Shown: positions 9,818 through 18,763, counted from the first letter of the stretch. The stretch: 64,000 nucleotides of DNA from Asticcacaulis sp. AC466 (GCF_000495815.1 NZ_AWGE01000022.1:21204-85203); one strand, 5' to 3'. Notes: a model not told the origin generated them from the sequence alone. Made by a program: numbers and translations.

Positions 9818-10564
9818 ATGACAGCTCTTCAAGATCACAGATTAGACGCACAGGCGATCACCGCTTGGATAACCTGCATGACAGCGGCGAGCATTTTAGC
9901 GAGTATTGTATTTGAGGTTGGATATTTGAAGGGTCTCCATTTGGATACTAATCAGGTTTCCCTGAGCTTCAGTGATCTGTCGATTGGTACTTTGATCTGG
10001 CTGCCTCGAGTCGTTCCTTATGCGATTGTCATATCAAGTACGCTAGCCGACGATCTGACGGGCCGCGCTTCTTCAGGGCTGAGCCGGAAATCTAAAATTA
10101 TTTTCGTGGCGATCGTGGGCGTGACCATGCTTTTGATTTACGCTGCGCTTGGATCGCAAGCGGACCCCTTCGTGACCTTGTGTTATTTCGTTTTTTTCGT
10201 CTTCGCCTTCAATATACTCCTCAATAGCGCATCAGTCGTTGAATTGCTGCCGAAAGGAGTGCGAGTGTTGCTGAATACATTCGTTCCGCTTCTCTGCATG
10301 CTCTACATTTTCGCATACAATTCAGCACCCAAGGTGCCAGCCCCACTGACATATTCAACGGTAAGGCTTGAAAAGGGAGAGCTCAAAGGAGCGGTCCTGA
10401 GGTCGTATGAGCGGGGCTATATTGTCTACGACGGCACTGCGCATTTCGTTTCCCGAGACAAGGTAACTTCAATCGATTTGACACATCACACATCTGATTT
10501 GGTAGGCATTCCATGTCGGTACTTCAATGTATTGTGTCCAGCACGCCACAAGACGCAGAAATGA
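9818..10564 (+). CDS. Multi-pass membrane protein of unknown function
   Basis: 248 aa from ATG 9818 preceded by CGGGGGAA. About five hydrophobic segments occupy residues 15-175, followed by a ~70-residue soluble tail that looks beta-rich (LKGAVLRSYERGYIVYDGT). No family recognised. Base composition is more AT-rich than the flanking core genes. The 187-bp gap before it carries no gene I can support. Confidence 0.65.
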   Translation: MTALQDHRLDAQAITAWITCMTAASILASIVFEVGYLKGLHLDTNQVSLSFSDLSIGTLIWLPRVVPYAIVISSTLADDLTGRASSGLSRKSKIIFVAIVGVTMLLIYAALGSQADPFVTLCYFVFFVFAFNILLNSASVVELLPKGVRVLLNTFVPLLCMLYIFAYNSAPKVPAPLTYSTVRLEKGELKGAVLRSYERGYIVYDGTAHFVSRDKVTSIDLTHHTSDLVGIPCRYFNVLCPARHKTQK

Positions 10565-10831
10565 AAAAGTAAATTTGCTCTTCTTCACCTTTAGCCGGCT
10601 GGCTATAGCGACCGCTAACCCCGTAAAGCTTGAAAAGGGATGAACCGCCCAAGATTTTCTAAAGACCAGTTTATAAAAGTTACGCGGCCATCTGTTCAGT
10701 GTCGAGAACAAAATAGCACATTTGTTCGGCCTCAGCGGGAGGTGTATTGCCTATAGGCTAAATAAATTTTCGGTTATTTTTTCGCACTCAAACTTCAGAT
10801 GATAAAAGCATAGATTTCTAGGCATGGATAA

Positions 10832-12643
10832 ATGATAAGACTGCGCATTCGTCGGGCACTGATTAACTTTGGTGCGGCGGTTTTAGCCAAGCTGCCAAAA
10901 TTGAGTGTTTCTGCGTGGCTGACATTTGTTGTGCCATTCGCCTTAGCGACCAGTTTTATCATTTCCACGGGCCCGTACTTCCAACAAGCGATCCTGTCTT
11001 CCGTTAGCAACAAGTCGGCAAATATTTACGCGGCCGTAAATGGAAATGCTATCGCGCTTTCCGCATCGCTGTCAGATTGGCTTCAAGGAGGTTTTTACTG
11101 GCCTTATCTAATTTGCGCCGGAGCAGTATCGTTTATTTCAATTTACGCCGGAATTGTAAAACGTTGGCTTTTTCTAATATTCATTTCTGCATTTGTGTCA
11201 TTAAACATTATGGACGCACTGTCGTCCCTATTGCCCAATCCTCCCGACGTCGAATTTTCGATGAATGTAATATGTAATCTCGTCGGCAGCATACTTATTT
11301 CGTTTTTGGCGGGAGCGAATTTCTGGCTCTACCGCCTCGTCAGGCTTCATTCCTCCAGCGTCAAAATTATTTCTCAGTTCGCCGGAGCTGCCTCGCTCAT
11401 AGCTTTTGGCGTACTCATATCTGCCGGTTGCTATCTTGGCTACGAACAGTTTTTTGCCAATTTACCCATTCAATTCGAGTTTTTGGCTAAGGCGCCGGTG
11501 AGCGGGTGGATCGTCGAACCAACAAACGGTAAACCATTTAATAGCCTCATCCCAGGCGTCAAATTCGATGGATACTCTCGCACATCAAGTACCAAAGGAG
11601 GTATAGCTGGTAGTTGGACTAGAGCAGCCGCTTCGCGAGACTATCGACTGGAGGCCACGCTATTCTTAGATTGTGCTCAAGACGAACTTTTAAAACTACC
11701 GGCTGGCCGTCCTGGCTTTGTGACGGACAATGTTAAATCGTTTCGCTTCGACATTGATAGCGGGACAACTGAAATTGTCGCCAAGCCCGAAGGTCTGTCC
11801 AAATTCAATTTAAAAGCCGAAAAAGCGGCTTCATATACGCTTAATCAGGAGGAAGGCGGGAGTCTTGGTATTATCCACTTCTCCGGTGACAGCAGTGAAT
11901 ACGTAGTAGCGGGAAATGATAAACTTCAGCTCTGGGCTCAGGTCTCCCTGTTCGGTCCTAAAAATAAGAGCTTTACAGTGGTTCCCAGGGATATCTCATT
12001 TACGAGCAACAGCAGGACCACCAAATTTCGATTCCATAGAACGGGCAAGTGGAACGGAAGTGCTCCGTTAAGGTGCCGGAGGGGGGACGACGAGGATTTG
12101 TTTAATGCCTCAAACAAAAATGAGTACGTTAACATATATGTGCCGGACGCAATTCTGGTGACAATAATGTTTAATCTAATACCAGACAATACAATCCCCG
12201 TTATGTATTCGGAACCAGAATATAATCTAAAATATAGCGGCTTCGATGGCTGGACGGAGGTTTACATCAAAAAGCCTCAAAATTTGCAGAATGATGGGGA
12301 AAAACCGATCGGAACTGTCTCGGCAACTGGAAACATCAATAATCTCTATTTAGATGACATCCAACTCCAAGTGACACCTGCGGACACATTGTTTTTTATT
12401 GGCGACTCGAACGCACAACTATTGAAAACGGGAGAATTACATGTCGCGGGCAAAGCAAAGGCGGCCTGGAAAAACAACTCGCGCCTAAACAAAACTAAAT
12501 GGGAGAAATTACCCACGGAGTGGCAGTTGGCCATAGGGGGAGTTTTGGCGACGCTATTGAGTTGGATCGCTGCTGTAGTGTGGTTTCAACGGGCTAAAAT
12601 TCTCTTGTTCCTAAATGCTAACCCGAAGCAAATTTTCCAATAG
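10832..12643 (+). CDS. Large membrane protein of unknown function
   Basis: 603 aa. Four or five membrane segments lie in the first 205 residues, then a ~380-residue extracytoplasmic domain, then a C-terminal membrane helix (about 568-590, ending in a short cytoplasmic tail). Codon use is AT-rich compared with neighbours. No motif recognised. The topology (N-terminal helices, big soluble region, terminal anchor) suggests an envelope-anchored sensor or assembly protein, but that is only inference. Confidence 0.7.
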   Translation: MIRLRIRRALINFGAAVLAKLPKLSVSAWLTFVVPFALATSFIISTGPYFQQAILSSVSNKSANIYAAVNGNAIALSASLSDWLQGGFYWPYLICAGAVSFISIYAGIVKRWLFLIFISAFVSLNIMDALSSLLPNPPDVEFSMNVICNLVGSILISFLAGANFWLYRLVRLHSSSVKIISQFAGAASLIAFGVLISAGCYLGYEQFFANLPIQFEFLAKAPVSGWIVEPTNGKPFNSLIPGVKFDGYSRTSSTKGGIAGSWTRAAASRDYRLEATLFLDCAQDELLKLPAGRPGFVTDNVKSFRFDIDSGTTEIVAKPEGLSKFNLKAEKAASYTLNQEEGGSLGIIHFSGDSSEYVVAGNDKLQLWAQVSLFGPKNKSFTVVPRDISFTSNSRTTKFRFHRTGKWNGSAPLRCRRGDDEDLFNASNKNEYVNIYVPDAILVTIMFNLIPDNTIPVMYSEPEYNLKYSGFDGWTEVYIKKPQNLQNDGEKPIGTVSATGNINNLYLDDIQLQVTPADTLFFIGDSNAQLLKTGELHVAGKAKAAWKNNSRLNKTKWEKLPTEWQLAIGGVLATLLSWIAAVVWFQRAKILLFLNANPKQIFQ

Positions 12644-12857
12644 CCGCAAACATCACTAGCCTTCACCTCATTCTACATTCCGACAGACAACTTCACACAG
12701 AGCGTTTCGGTGATGACGTGGATGGCTCCACTTCCTGCATTCAGGCGCACCGCACCTCAACCTAGCCGTAAGAAAAGTCAGAGACATATTCTTGCTCGAA
12801 TGGCATCCAAGGATGAATATGATGAAGCATCACCTCATCGGCCGCATGACCTTCTTC

Positions 12858-12872
12858 GTAGTTTGATACTAC
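12858..12872. promoter_or_regulatory. Inverted repeat upstream of the SdpR-like gene
   Basis: GTAGT-TTGAT-ACTAC, a perfect 5-bp inverted repeat about 70 bp upstream of the ArsR-type start. It is a weaker operator candidate than the palindrome next to the start codon. Confidence 0.3.
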
Positions 12873-12921
12873 TACTGCCAGCCAGCGCCCCCCCACAACA
12901 CCGCTTGACTCTATTTCGATG

Positions 12922-12931
12922 TTTAGCTAAA
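12922..12931. promoter_or_regulatory. Perfect palindrome before the ArsR/SdpR-type gene
   Basis: TTTAGCTAAA lies 8 bp before the ATG at 12940. Small ArsR-fold autorepressors usually bind AT-rich palindromes overlapping their own promoter, so this is the best candidate for self-repression. No binding data can be inferred beyond position and symmetry. Confidence 0.45.
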
Positions 12932-12939
12932 TACAAATC

Positions 12940-13254
12940 ATGAGCCTCGTTTTCAAAGCCCTGTCCGATCCGACCCGCCGCCGTGTGCTGGAGCTGCTCA
13001 AGTCCGGCCCGATGAGCGCCGGTGAGTTGGCCGGTCACTTCACCGTGGCCAAGCCGACCCTGTCCGCCCATTTCGCCGTCCTGCGCGAAGCCCGCCTGAT
13101 CACCTCCGAAAAGAGCGGCAATTCCGTCATCTACCAGATCCAGATGTCGGTGCTGGAAGAAGCCCTGCTCGGCTTCGCCCAGGCCTTCGGCTGGCAACTG
13201 AACACACCTGAAACGCCTACCCCCGAAACACCCATAAAGGCGCCCCGCCCATGA
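12940..13254 (+). CDS. ArsR-fold autorepressor, SdpR type
   Basis: 104 aa. The winged-helix core (FKALSDPTRRRVLELLKSG, then KPTLSAHFAVLREARLI) is that of the metal-independent SdpR-like branch of ArsR regulators; no metal-binding Cys/His cluster is visible. The C-terminus is a Pro/Thr-rich tail. The stop overlaps the next start (ATGA), so it is translationally coupled to an SdpI-like membrane protein, the characteristic sdpR-sdpI pairing. Confidence 0.85.
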   Translation: MSLVFKALSDPTRRRVLELLKSGPMSAGELAGHFTVAKPTLSAHFAVLREARLITSEKSGNSVIYQIQMSVLEEALLGFAQAFGWQLNTPETPTPETPIKAPRP

Positions 13255-13889
13255 GCCCGAACCGTCCTGCCGACACCGCCGTGTGCCACCCTCTCGTAAA
13301 GCCCCTCACCCTTGCCTCCGCCCTCGTCGGCCTGACCGTCCTGGGCGTCGGGATCGCCAGCAAGCTCGGTGTCATCGAGGCCGACATGGCCAAACGCATC
13401 TGCGGCATCGCCTTTGGCGTCCTGCTCGTGGTGCTCGGCAACTTCCTGCCCAAGGTCGCCCGCCCCATCGGCGCCGATGCCGATCCGCGCCCGATCCGCA
13501 CCGCCGAACGGATGGCCGGATGGTTGTTCGTCCTGGGCGGGCTGGCCTATATCGCCGCCTGGGTTTTCGTGCCCCCCGGGCTGAACCTTATGGCGTCGTC
13601 CGTTGTCGGCCTGGGGGTTTTCGCGGCGGCTTCGGCGGTGTGGCTCACCCTGGCGGGCCTGCCGCGTCACCGCCCCTCCTCGGGAAATCCCCGCGCCTAT
13701 GCCGCCCGCCGCAGCATGTTCGTCATGCTGCACGCCGTCTTCTGGGCCTTCGCCATGTTCCTGGCTGCCGGTGTATGGGCTCAGCCGGTCGTGACCTACA
13801 TGATGCTCGGTTTCGTAGCGGCCAATGGCGTGCTGCTGAGCTGCCTGCGCCGCCCGCGCCTCCCCCAAGAGCCTGAATCAGCAGCCTGA
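13251..13889 (+). CDS. SdpI-like multi-pass membrane protein
   Basis: 212 aa with about six hydrophobic segments. Residues around GNFLPKVARPIG and the following RTAERMAGWLFVLGG resemble the SdpI signature, in which GN-x-LPK precedes a conserved Arg-Thr region and a helix. In Bacillus, SdpI protects from a toxin and sequesters the repressor; in proteobacteria the role is mostly unknown. Coupled to the ArsR-fold gene by a four-base overlap, so signalling between the two is plausible. Confidence 0.7.
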   Translation: MSPNRPADTAVCHPLVKPLTLASALVGLTVLGVGIASKLGVIEADMAKRICGIAFGVLLVVLGNFLPKVARPIGADADPRPIRTAERMAGWLFVLGGLAYIAAWVFVPPGLNLMASSVVGLGVFAAASAVWLTLAGLPRHRPSSGNPRAYAARRSMFVMLHAVFWAFAMFLAAGVWAQPVVTYMMLGFVAANGVLLSCLRRPRLPQEPESAA

Positions 13890-13975
13890 AACCTTTCGGT
13901 AGACAGCCGCCACAAGTCCACATAAGTTTGGCCGCATAAGCTTCCCTTAGGACAGACCCACGCAGGACCACGATC

Positions 13976-14329
13976 ATGCCCGTAACCGGTATAGGCGGCT
14001 TCTTCTTTCGCTCAGACGACCCGGCCCCGCTTTCGGCCTGGTATCAAACCCACCTGGGCATCACGGCCGGGTATGAAGGCTGGCAACAATCGGCGGGGAC
14101 GACCATCTTCGCCCCCTTCCCCAAGGCCACGGACTATTTCCCGGCGGACAAGAGCTTCATGCTCAATCTGCGGGTCGATGACATCGATGCCCTGATCACC
14201 TCGCTTACGGCGGCGGGCATCGCGGTCACCACCAATCCCGAATGGGATACGCCGGAAACCGGCCGCTTCGCCCGCCTCTATGACCCCGAAGGCAACGCCA
14301 TCGAGCTTTGGCAACCGCCAGAAGACTAA
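13976..14329 (+). CDS. VOC (glyoxalase/bleomycin-resistance fold) protein
   Basis: 117 aa, one VOC module pair. The start GIGGFFFRSDDPAPLSAWY and the end RLYDPEGNAIELWQP are typical, with the terminal Glu of the metal site visible. Small stand-alone VOC proteins include lactoylglutathione lyase-like enzymes and antibiotic-binding proteins; the substrate cannot be told. Confidence 0.85.
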   Translation: MPVTGIGGFFFRSDDPAPLSAWYQTHLGITAGYEGWQQSAGTTIFAPFPKATDYFPADKSFMLNLRVDDIDALITSLTAAGIAVTTNPEWDTPETGRFARLYDPEGNAIELWQPPED

Positions 14330-14439
14330 ACCTCCCGAGCGGTCATGACACGCATCTCCTTGCCATAAGAAAGAACTTTACAAAATAAAGCTCTTTATGT
14401 AGAACCCAGCCATTGCATTGGACCAAGGGAGAGATCGTC

Positions 14440-14961
14440 ATGCGTAACGGAGTCATTGTCCTGAGTGTGTTCGCCGCCATATGGGCGTTCATGGGGCTGC
14501 ATATAGCGGGTCAGCCGCTGTGGGCGCAGTTCGCACCGCTTGTCGCGTCGTTCATGCTGATCCTTCTGGCCGTGACGGCGGGCCGCAATGTCCCGGCCCC
14601 GTCGCCGGAAGAGCGCAAGCGCGTCGGCCGCACGGTCATGATCTGGAGCGCCATCGAAGGCGTGGCCATCTTCGGCGGCATCAATGTGCTGGTCAATATG
14701 GGCCACGCCGAATGGGAGGTCGCCTTCATCGCCCTCATCGTCGGCCTGCACTTCTTCCCGCTGGCCATCGGCCTGCGCGCGCCGCTCTATTGGCTGACCG
14801 GCCTGGGCCTGATCGGTGCGGCGGCGGCGGGCGTGGCCTTGATGCCGTTCGGCCCGGCCCAAGACACGGCCATCAGCCTCGGTTGCGCGGCGGTGCTGTA
14901 CGTGACGGCGGTTATCGTCACCGCCCGGATGCGACAGAAGGAGATAGCGGCGAACGGATAA
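14440..14961 (+). CDS. Multi-pass membrane protein, unknown
   Basis: 173 aa from ATG 14440 with AAGGGAGAG upstream. Five hydrophobic segments cover most of the length. No family recognised. Its last ~30 codons (AISLGCAAVLYVTAVIV) recur in degenerate form at about 16231, 18627, 19946 and 21537, each time beside scrambled genes. It is therefore one of the parents of the tail fragments in the 17-24 kb zone. Confidence 0.75.
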   Translation: MRNGVIVLSVFAAIWAFMGLHIAGQPLWAQFAPLVASFMLILLAVTAGRNVPAPSPEERKRVGRTVMIWSAIEGVAIFGGINVLVNMGHAEWEVAFIALIVGLHFFPLAIGLRAPLYWLTGLGLIGAAAAGVALMPFGPAQDTAISLGCAAVLYVTAVIVTARMRQKEIAANG

Positions 14962-14992
14962 AGCCGCCCGCCCCTGGCCTCGGGGACGCACG

Positions 14993-16162
14993 TCAGAATG
15001 TCACCAGGTCTCCATTCAGCGGCAAGGCATCACGTACCGGCCGCGCCGCTGTCGGCGTCAGATGGAGGTCGGTATCGCGGTTGAGGACATCGCTTTCCGT
15101 GCTGCGGCCTTTGAGCGTGAACCCGTCGAATACGAACGGCAGCCCCTGAGATTGGCCAAAGCCCGCTGTGTCCGAGACATGCATATGAAGGTGTGGCGCG
15201 CCAGCCCCGCCGGTAAAGCTGAGGTGGCCGAGCACGTCGCCCCGGTGGACTGTGGCGCCGATTTTGACGGTGACGCTGCCCGGCCGCATATGGGCGTAAT
15301 GCACAAAGACATGCGGCGCGATCTCCAGGATAACGAAATTGCCGTAAAGGGCCTTCGGCGTCATCTCGCTGGCCACCTGTGGCGCCAGCATCTTGTGTTC
15401 GGGCACCCCGTCCTGGGCGCCACGTACCACGCCATCGGCCACGGCAAGAATTTCGGCATCGTAGCCCGCCCAATCCGCCGGCTGGCTATCCCCGAGTTTG
15501 TCGATGGGCACGGACACGGCGTGGCCGCGTGAATCCAGGCCGAAAAAGTCGATAGCGTAGCGTTGGGGAATGGTCAGCACGCCATTTTCAGCGACCAGAC
15601 TGCCCCAGTGATGCGACTGGGCATTGCCCGGGCCTTCGTCCGCCAGCCAGAGGCCGCCGCGCAGAGGCGCCCCAAGCCTCACCGGCGGTCGCGTTTCGAC
15701 GGCCACGGGCACACCATCGACCGTGTCCACGGCACCCGTCGCGGTCCTGAATTCGAGGTGATGATAAAGCCTGGCCGGGACGGGCGTCCCTTTGGGAAGG
15801 GTCAGCCAGACAAGAACAAAGGCGTGGCCGCCGCCATTAATCGCAAGCGTCTTGTCGTCGGCCAAAGCTGTCCCCGGCGGCAGAAGGGAGGCCAGCTCAT
15901 CTCCGGCGAAGCGCGCCAGGGTCCGCCGCCCGTCCGCATCCATCACGTCCACGGCGGCGAGCTTCAGCACACCCGTCGACGTGTAGACATTGGTGATGTC
16001 GAGTTCGTAGGCCAGGTGCTGGGCCCCATCGCTGCCGGTAACGGCCTGCGGCGTCGCCAAGGCATGCACTTCCACCTCGGCCGGCGCAGCGAACGCCATC
16101 GGGGCGCACATCGCCAGACAGGCGCTCACAACCAGTGACATCACACATCCAGGCTTTGCCAT
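14993..16162 (-). CDS. Exported M23-family metallopeptidase
   Basis: 389 aa with a signal peptide ending in AFA. The N-terminal half is a beta-rich domain. The C-terminal half is an LytM/M23 domain: IDFFGLD supplies a possible Asp ligand, FVHYAHM follows, and the H324-L-H-M-H328 segment is the second zinc motif. M23 enzymes cut peptidoglycan cross-bridges, but this single-gene subgroup with an N-terminal beta domain is not well characterised. Periplasmic or outer membrane. Confidence 0.85.
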   Translation of the reverse strand: MAKPGCVMSLVVSACLAMCAPMAFAAPAEVEVHALATPQAVTGSDGAQHLAYELDITNVYTSTGVLKLAAVDVMDADGRRTLARFAGDELASLLPPGTALADDKTLAINGGGHAFVLVWLTLPKGTPVPARLYHHLEFRTATGAVDTVDGVPVAVETRPPVRLGAPLRGGLWLADEGPGNAQSHHWGSLVAENGVLTIPQRYAIDFFGLDSRGHAVSVPIDKLGDSQPADWAGYDAEILAVADGVVRGAQDGVPEHKMLAPQVASEMTPKALYGNFVILEIAPHVFVHYAHMRPGSVTVKIGATVHRGDVLGHLSFTGGAGAPHLHMHVSDTAGFGQSQGLPFVFDGFTLKGRSTESDVLNRDTDLHLTPTAARPVRDALPLNGDLVTF

Positions 16163-16230
16163 CGCGCCTCGCTTTCACGCCCGACCTTATACACTGGCGC
16201 GATCAACGCAAGCCGGCTTACGCCTTCCGT

Positions 16231-16277
16231 CACCCTCGGTTGCGCGGCAGCGATGCGTCTGGGGCGATGCGTCTGGG
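16231..16277 (+). repeat. Remnant of the 14440-gene tail with a 14-bp tandem repeat
   Basis: Two perfect copies of GCGATGCGTCTGGG (16250-16263 and 16264-16277) plus a partial third. They follow CCTCGGTTGCGCGGC, which is identical to a stretch in the 3' end of the gene at 14440. Translated, the piece reads VTLGCAAAMRLG, resembling that gene's ISLGCAAV. It is probably a decayed gene-end copy. Confidence 0.4.
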
Positions 16278-16343
16278 GCGATACACTCTCGCTAAAAAAA
16301 GGACAGAATTGCGTGCGTCTATGCGCATCATGTGAAGGGTCGG

Positions 16344-16724
16344 ATGAGCCAGATGGCAAATCTCTTTAAGACATGCGCGGCACTCGTCGCCCTGCCCCTG
16401 GCCTTCGGCGCCGCCCAGGCAACCCCTGCCATTCCCGGTTCAGATGCGGGCGTCGCCGAACAATGCCTGAAGACGGCGGAGAGCCGTCTCGCTCCCGCCG
16501 ATCTGCTCCAACGACTGGACGATTTTCGCGACAGCTTATCCGGTGATAAGCGGGCCAAGCTGGACCAGGCCCTGCCCCGCGCCGCCGATGGCGGGATTGC
16601 GCGCTGTTCCGCGACAGATACCAGCCGGGCGTCGTGCGAGAACGGCGCGTACCTCAAGGCATTGAAAGTCACGGGCCTGTTGCCTGACTTCGCCACGACA
16701 ATTTGCCCTGTTCAAACGCATTAG
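16344..16724 (+). CDS. Small exported protein, unknown
   Basis: 126 aa from ATG 16344 (GAAGGGTCGG upstream; ATG 16353 and GTG 16332 are alternatives). A signal peptide ends near AAQA. The mature part has four cysteines (EQCLK, ARCSA, ASCEN, TICPV), consistent with two disulfides in the periplasm. No family recognised. Convergent with the TolB-like gene, separated by one base. Confidence 0.65.
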   Translation: MSQMANLFKTCAALVALPLAFGAAQATPAIPGSDAGVAEQCLKTAESRLAPADLLQRLDDFRDSLSGDKRAKLDQALPRAADGGIARCSATDTSRASCENGAYLKALKVTGLLPDFATTICPVQTH

Positions 16725-16725
16725 A

Positions 16726-17433
16726 CTACTGAACCTCGCTGTTTGTTGACATCAACCATCGCCTAAGCGCCTGCTCGTCCCACCCTTCACTCTGCGGAAT
16801 CTGCGCAATCTCTCGGCCCTTAGGACTGAAGATGTAAAAAGGGTAGCCGCACCCTGACGTCTCGTGACACGCATGCTGTCGCGTCAAGATATTGTCGCGA
16901 TAAGGACCGCTGATGAACACGCGGAGATCTCCGCCGCCGTACGCGATAAAGCGCTCCTTGCCGGTTCGCACATTCACTCTATGGACCGCGCCATCTGTAG
17001 GCGTCGCTGACGTAGAAAAGTAGACGAACCGGCCATCACGTGAAAAATGCGGAGCGCCCGGATCACCAAGGTTTCCGCTGGCAGGCTCTAAAGAAAATAC
17101 CGAAGGCACCAATACGCGCGTCTTAAGATCGCGACAATCGCCCAACCATAGGGCAGACCGCTTGGTGAACATTTCATAGGGCACTTGTTGAACAAGGACA
17201 CGAACGAAGACCACTGTATGCCCATCCGGAGACAATACCGGCTCTTCGTCTTTTCCCTCACGGGACAAGGTGGACGATTTCGCTCCGTTCGCGCAAACAA
17301 TATTGCCGTGGACCGCAGAGACGCTCGCCCTACCGCCAGCCTGAGCGCTTCCGGCGATTACCAGCATCCAAGCCAGTCCAACACCTGAGCACCATCGACC
17401 AACTATCTGGCGGCAAGCGGCCTCTCTTTTCAT
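16726..17433 (-). CDS. Exported TolB-like/PD40 beta-propeller protein
   Basis: 235 aa from ATG 17433, chosen because the signal peptide (WMLVIAGSAQA) then sits near the start. Blades show the PD40 pattern: EEPVLSPDGHTVVFVR and APHFSRDGRFVYFS. Five cysteines are present, two of them in HACHETSGCG. Proteins of this type bind partners through the propeller; the partner is unknown. Confidence 0.7.
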   Translation of the reverse strand: MKREAACRQIVGRWCSGVGLAWMLVIAGSAQAGGRASVSAVHGNIVCANGAKSSTLSREGKDEEPVLSPDGHTVVFVRVLVQQVPYEMFTKRSALWLGDCRDLKTRVLVPSVFSLEPASGNLGDPGAPHFSRDGRFVYFSTSATPTDGAVHRVNVRTGKERFIAYGGGDLRVFISGPYRDNILTRQHACHETSGCGYPFYIFSPKGREIAQIPQSEGWDEQALRRWLMSTNSEVQ

Positions 17434-17503
17434 GCTAACGCTCCCAGCCCAAAAATCGGCTTTCGCAAGAAACACGGTAATTTTAGGCTGTAAACTCATA
17501 AAG

Positions 17504-17588
17504 GGCCAACGGCAGGGATCGAACCTGCACCCAAGCGCTTGCTTGAGATCGCTGTAGCGATCTGTCTACCAATTCCATCACGCTGGCC
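17504..17588 (-). tRNA. tRNA-Leu-like gene with aberrant anticodon arm (possible pseudo-tRNA)
   Basis: Read on the minus strand, the 85-nt segment has an acceptor stem (GGCCAGCG with CGTTGGCC), the D-loop GAATTGGTAGA of leucine tRNAs, a long variable arm (CAAGC-AAGC-GCTTG) and a perfect T arm (GCAGG-TTCGATC-CCTGC). The anticodon arm is abnormal: AGATCGCT-AC-AGCGATCT is one 8-bp perfect hairpin (17546-17563). A 5-bp stem leaves an 8-nt loop GCTACAGC and no normal 7-nt loop. The discriminator would be C, not the A expected for Leu, and CCA is not encoded. Either a decayed tRNA gene or an unusual tRNA; the anticodon cannot be assigned. Confidence 0.6.
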
Positions 17589-17730
17589 GGTTCATTATAT
17601 TCGGATTTCACCCAAAGAAAAGATTCCGCCGTAAGCTCTTCGCACATCGCTTCCCCGCACAGCATTGCGACCTCCGTTTCATTGCGGCATTCTCAGCCGA
17701 CGAACCCAGACCCGACAAAACGGACACCCA

Positions 17731-18288
17731 ATGACGAATGACCGCTCCAGATTCATCCCCCGTGGGACGCCTGAATCGGCGGCCATGGTGGCGGCCGTAA
17801 GCCGGGCCTGGCAATTGACGGCAGCCATCAATCGGCTGCCTTATGACGATACGGACCAGGTTCGCGCCCTGTTTGGCGAACTGATAGGCACGGAGCTGGA
17901 TAAGACCGTAACCCTCGTCCCGCCCCTGTACGCGACCGGCGGAGGCAACACCCGCATCGGTCGCAATGTCTTTATCAATCAGAACTGCACGATGTACGAC
18001 CTGGGCGGCATCGAGATTGCGGATGACGTGATGATCGGCCCGAATGTCAGCCTCATAACCTCAGGCCATCCCGTCGCGCCGTCACAGCGCCGAGCGGGCG
18101 TGACGGCCAGCCCCATCGTCATTCAGCGCAATGTATGGATCGCCGCCAACGTGACGATCATAGGCGGCGTGACAATCGGCGAGAATGCCATGGTCGCCGC
18201 CGGTTCCGTCGTCACCAAAGACGTAGCGCCAGACACATTGGTCGGCGGCAATCCGGCTCAGCGCATCCGCTCGATCGCCGAAGATTGA
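17731..18288 (+). CDS. Sugar O-acetyltransferase, hexapeptide (LbH) family
   Basis: 185 aa from ATG 17731. It has the MAT/NodL architecture: an N-terminal helical cap, then a left-handed beta-helix with hexapeptide repeats, including GRNVFINQNC, VMIGPNVSLITSGHPV (catalytic His in GHP) and the final [19 protein letters not shown]. Closest in layout to maltose/galactoside O-acetyltransferases using acetyl-CoA. The last ~55 codons recur at 19787 and 21349. The gene is intact. Confidence 0.88.
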   Translation: MTNDRSRFIPRGTPESAAMVAAVSRAWQLTAAINRLPYDDTDQVRALFGELIGTELDKTVTLVPPLYATGGGNTRIGRNVFINQNCTMYDLGGIEIADDVMIGPNVSLITSGHPVAPSQRRAGVTASPIVIQRNVWIAANVTIIGGVTIGENAMVAAGSVVTKDVAPDTLVGGNPAQRIRSIAED

Positions 18289-18303
18289 CCAAGGGGGCGA
18301 GAC

Positions 18304-18645
18304 TCAATCATCTGCATCCGTTTTTACCGGCAGGCGTTCTCGGGCAATAGATATTGCCCACTCCACGACTTCGAGCGGCACATCCGGCCCGTAAAGCGTG
18401 ACAGTCATTTTGTGACTGGCATCCGAATAAAAGATTTCAAGAATTGCGTTAGCGCCATCCGGTTCGTCGCTAACCTCAACATACATCCCATCGCGGATGA
18501 CATCGCTACCGACGACATAAGCGTATTCTCGACCGTCGTGTTTCACTAGCGGTTCCTCAAATCCAAAAAACCAAGACTGTTCGCCGGAAGTTCTTGAGAC
18601 GACAGAAACCGCCCCACCACCGTCGGTGGCGTGGCGGTGCAGCAC
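18304..18645 (-). CDS. Unknown protein, probably 5'-truncated by recombination
   Basis: 113 aa open frame. The codons before residue ~24 lie in DNA shared with other positions: 18578-18615 matches 22213-22250, and 18627-18713 is an antisense tail of the 14440-type gene. The real coding part begins near SWFFGFEEPLV and runs to the end. It looks like the 3' two thirds of a small acidic protein whose start was replaced. No family recognised. Confidence 0.5.
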   Translation of the reverse strand: MLHRHATDGGGAVSVVSRTSGEQSWFFGFEEPLVKHDGREYAYVVGSDVIRDGMYVEVSDEPDGANAILEIFYSDASHKMTVTLYGPDVPLEVVEWAISIARERLPVKTDADD

Positions 18646-18713
18646 CTGACGGCGGTTATAGTCACCGCCCGGGCTACCAAAGACAGACTGGCTGAAGCCT
18701 TATTAGGCTGATT
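18627..18713 (+). pseudogene. 3' fragment of a 14440-type membrane protein gene
   Basis: Frame reading GVAVQHLTAVIVTARATKDR and ending in a stop at 18713. It aligns with the C-terminus of the gene at 14440 (AAVLYVTAVIVTARMRQKE). The stretch GACGGCGGTTAT is identical at the DNA level, then the two diverge. It has no start and is an orphan gene end. Confidence 0.6.
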
Positions 18714-18763
18714 TAAACGGTATGCCGATAATTCCATCAAATTCAATTTATACGAGAGTGTCA

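Noticed and set aside
12710..12943. 77-codon frame before the SdpR-like gene
   Set aside because: No ribosome site, overlaps the SdpR start and its operator region, and looks random.
17504..17588. tRNA-Sec considered because of the 8-bp acceptor stem
   Set aside because: The D-loop GAATTGGTAGA is leucine-type and the loop has no UCA anticodon; tRNA-Sec has a long D stem.
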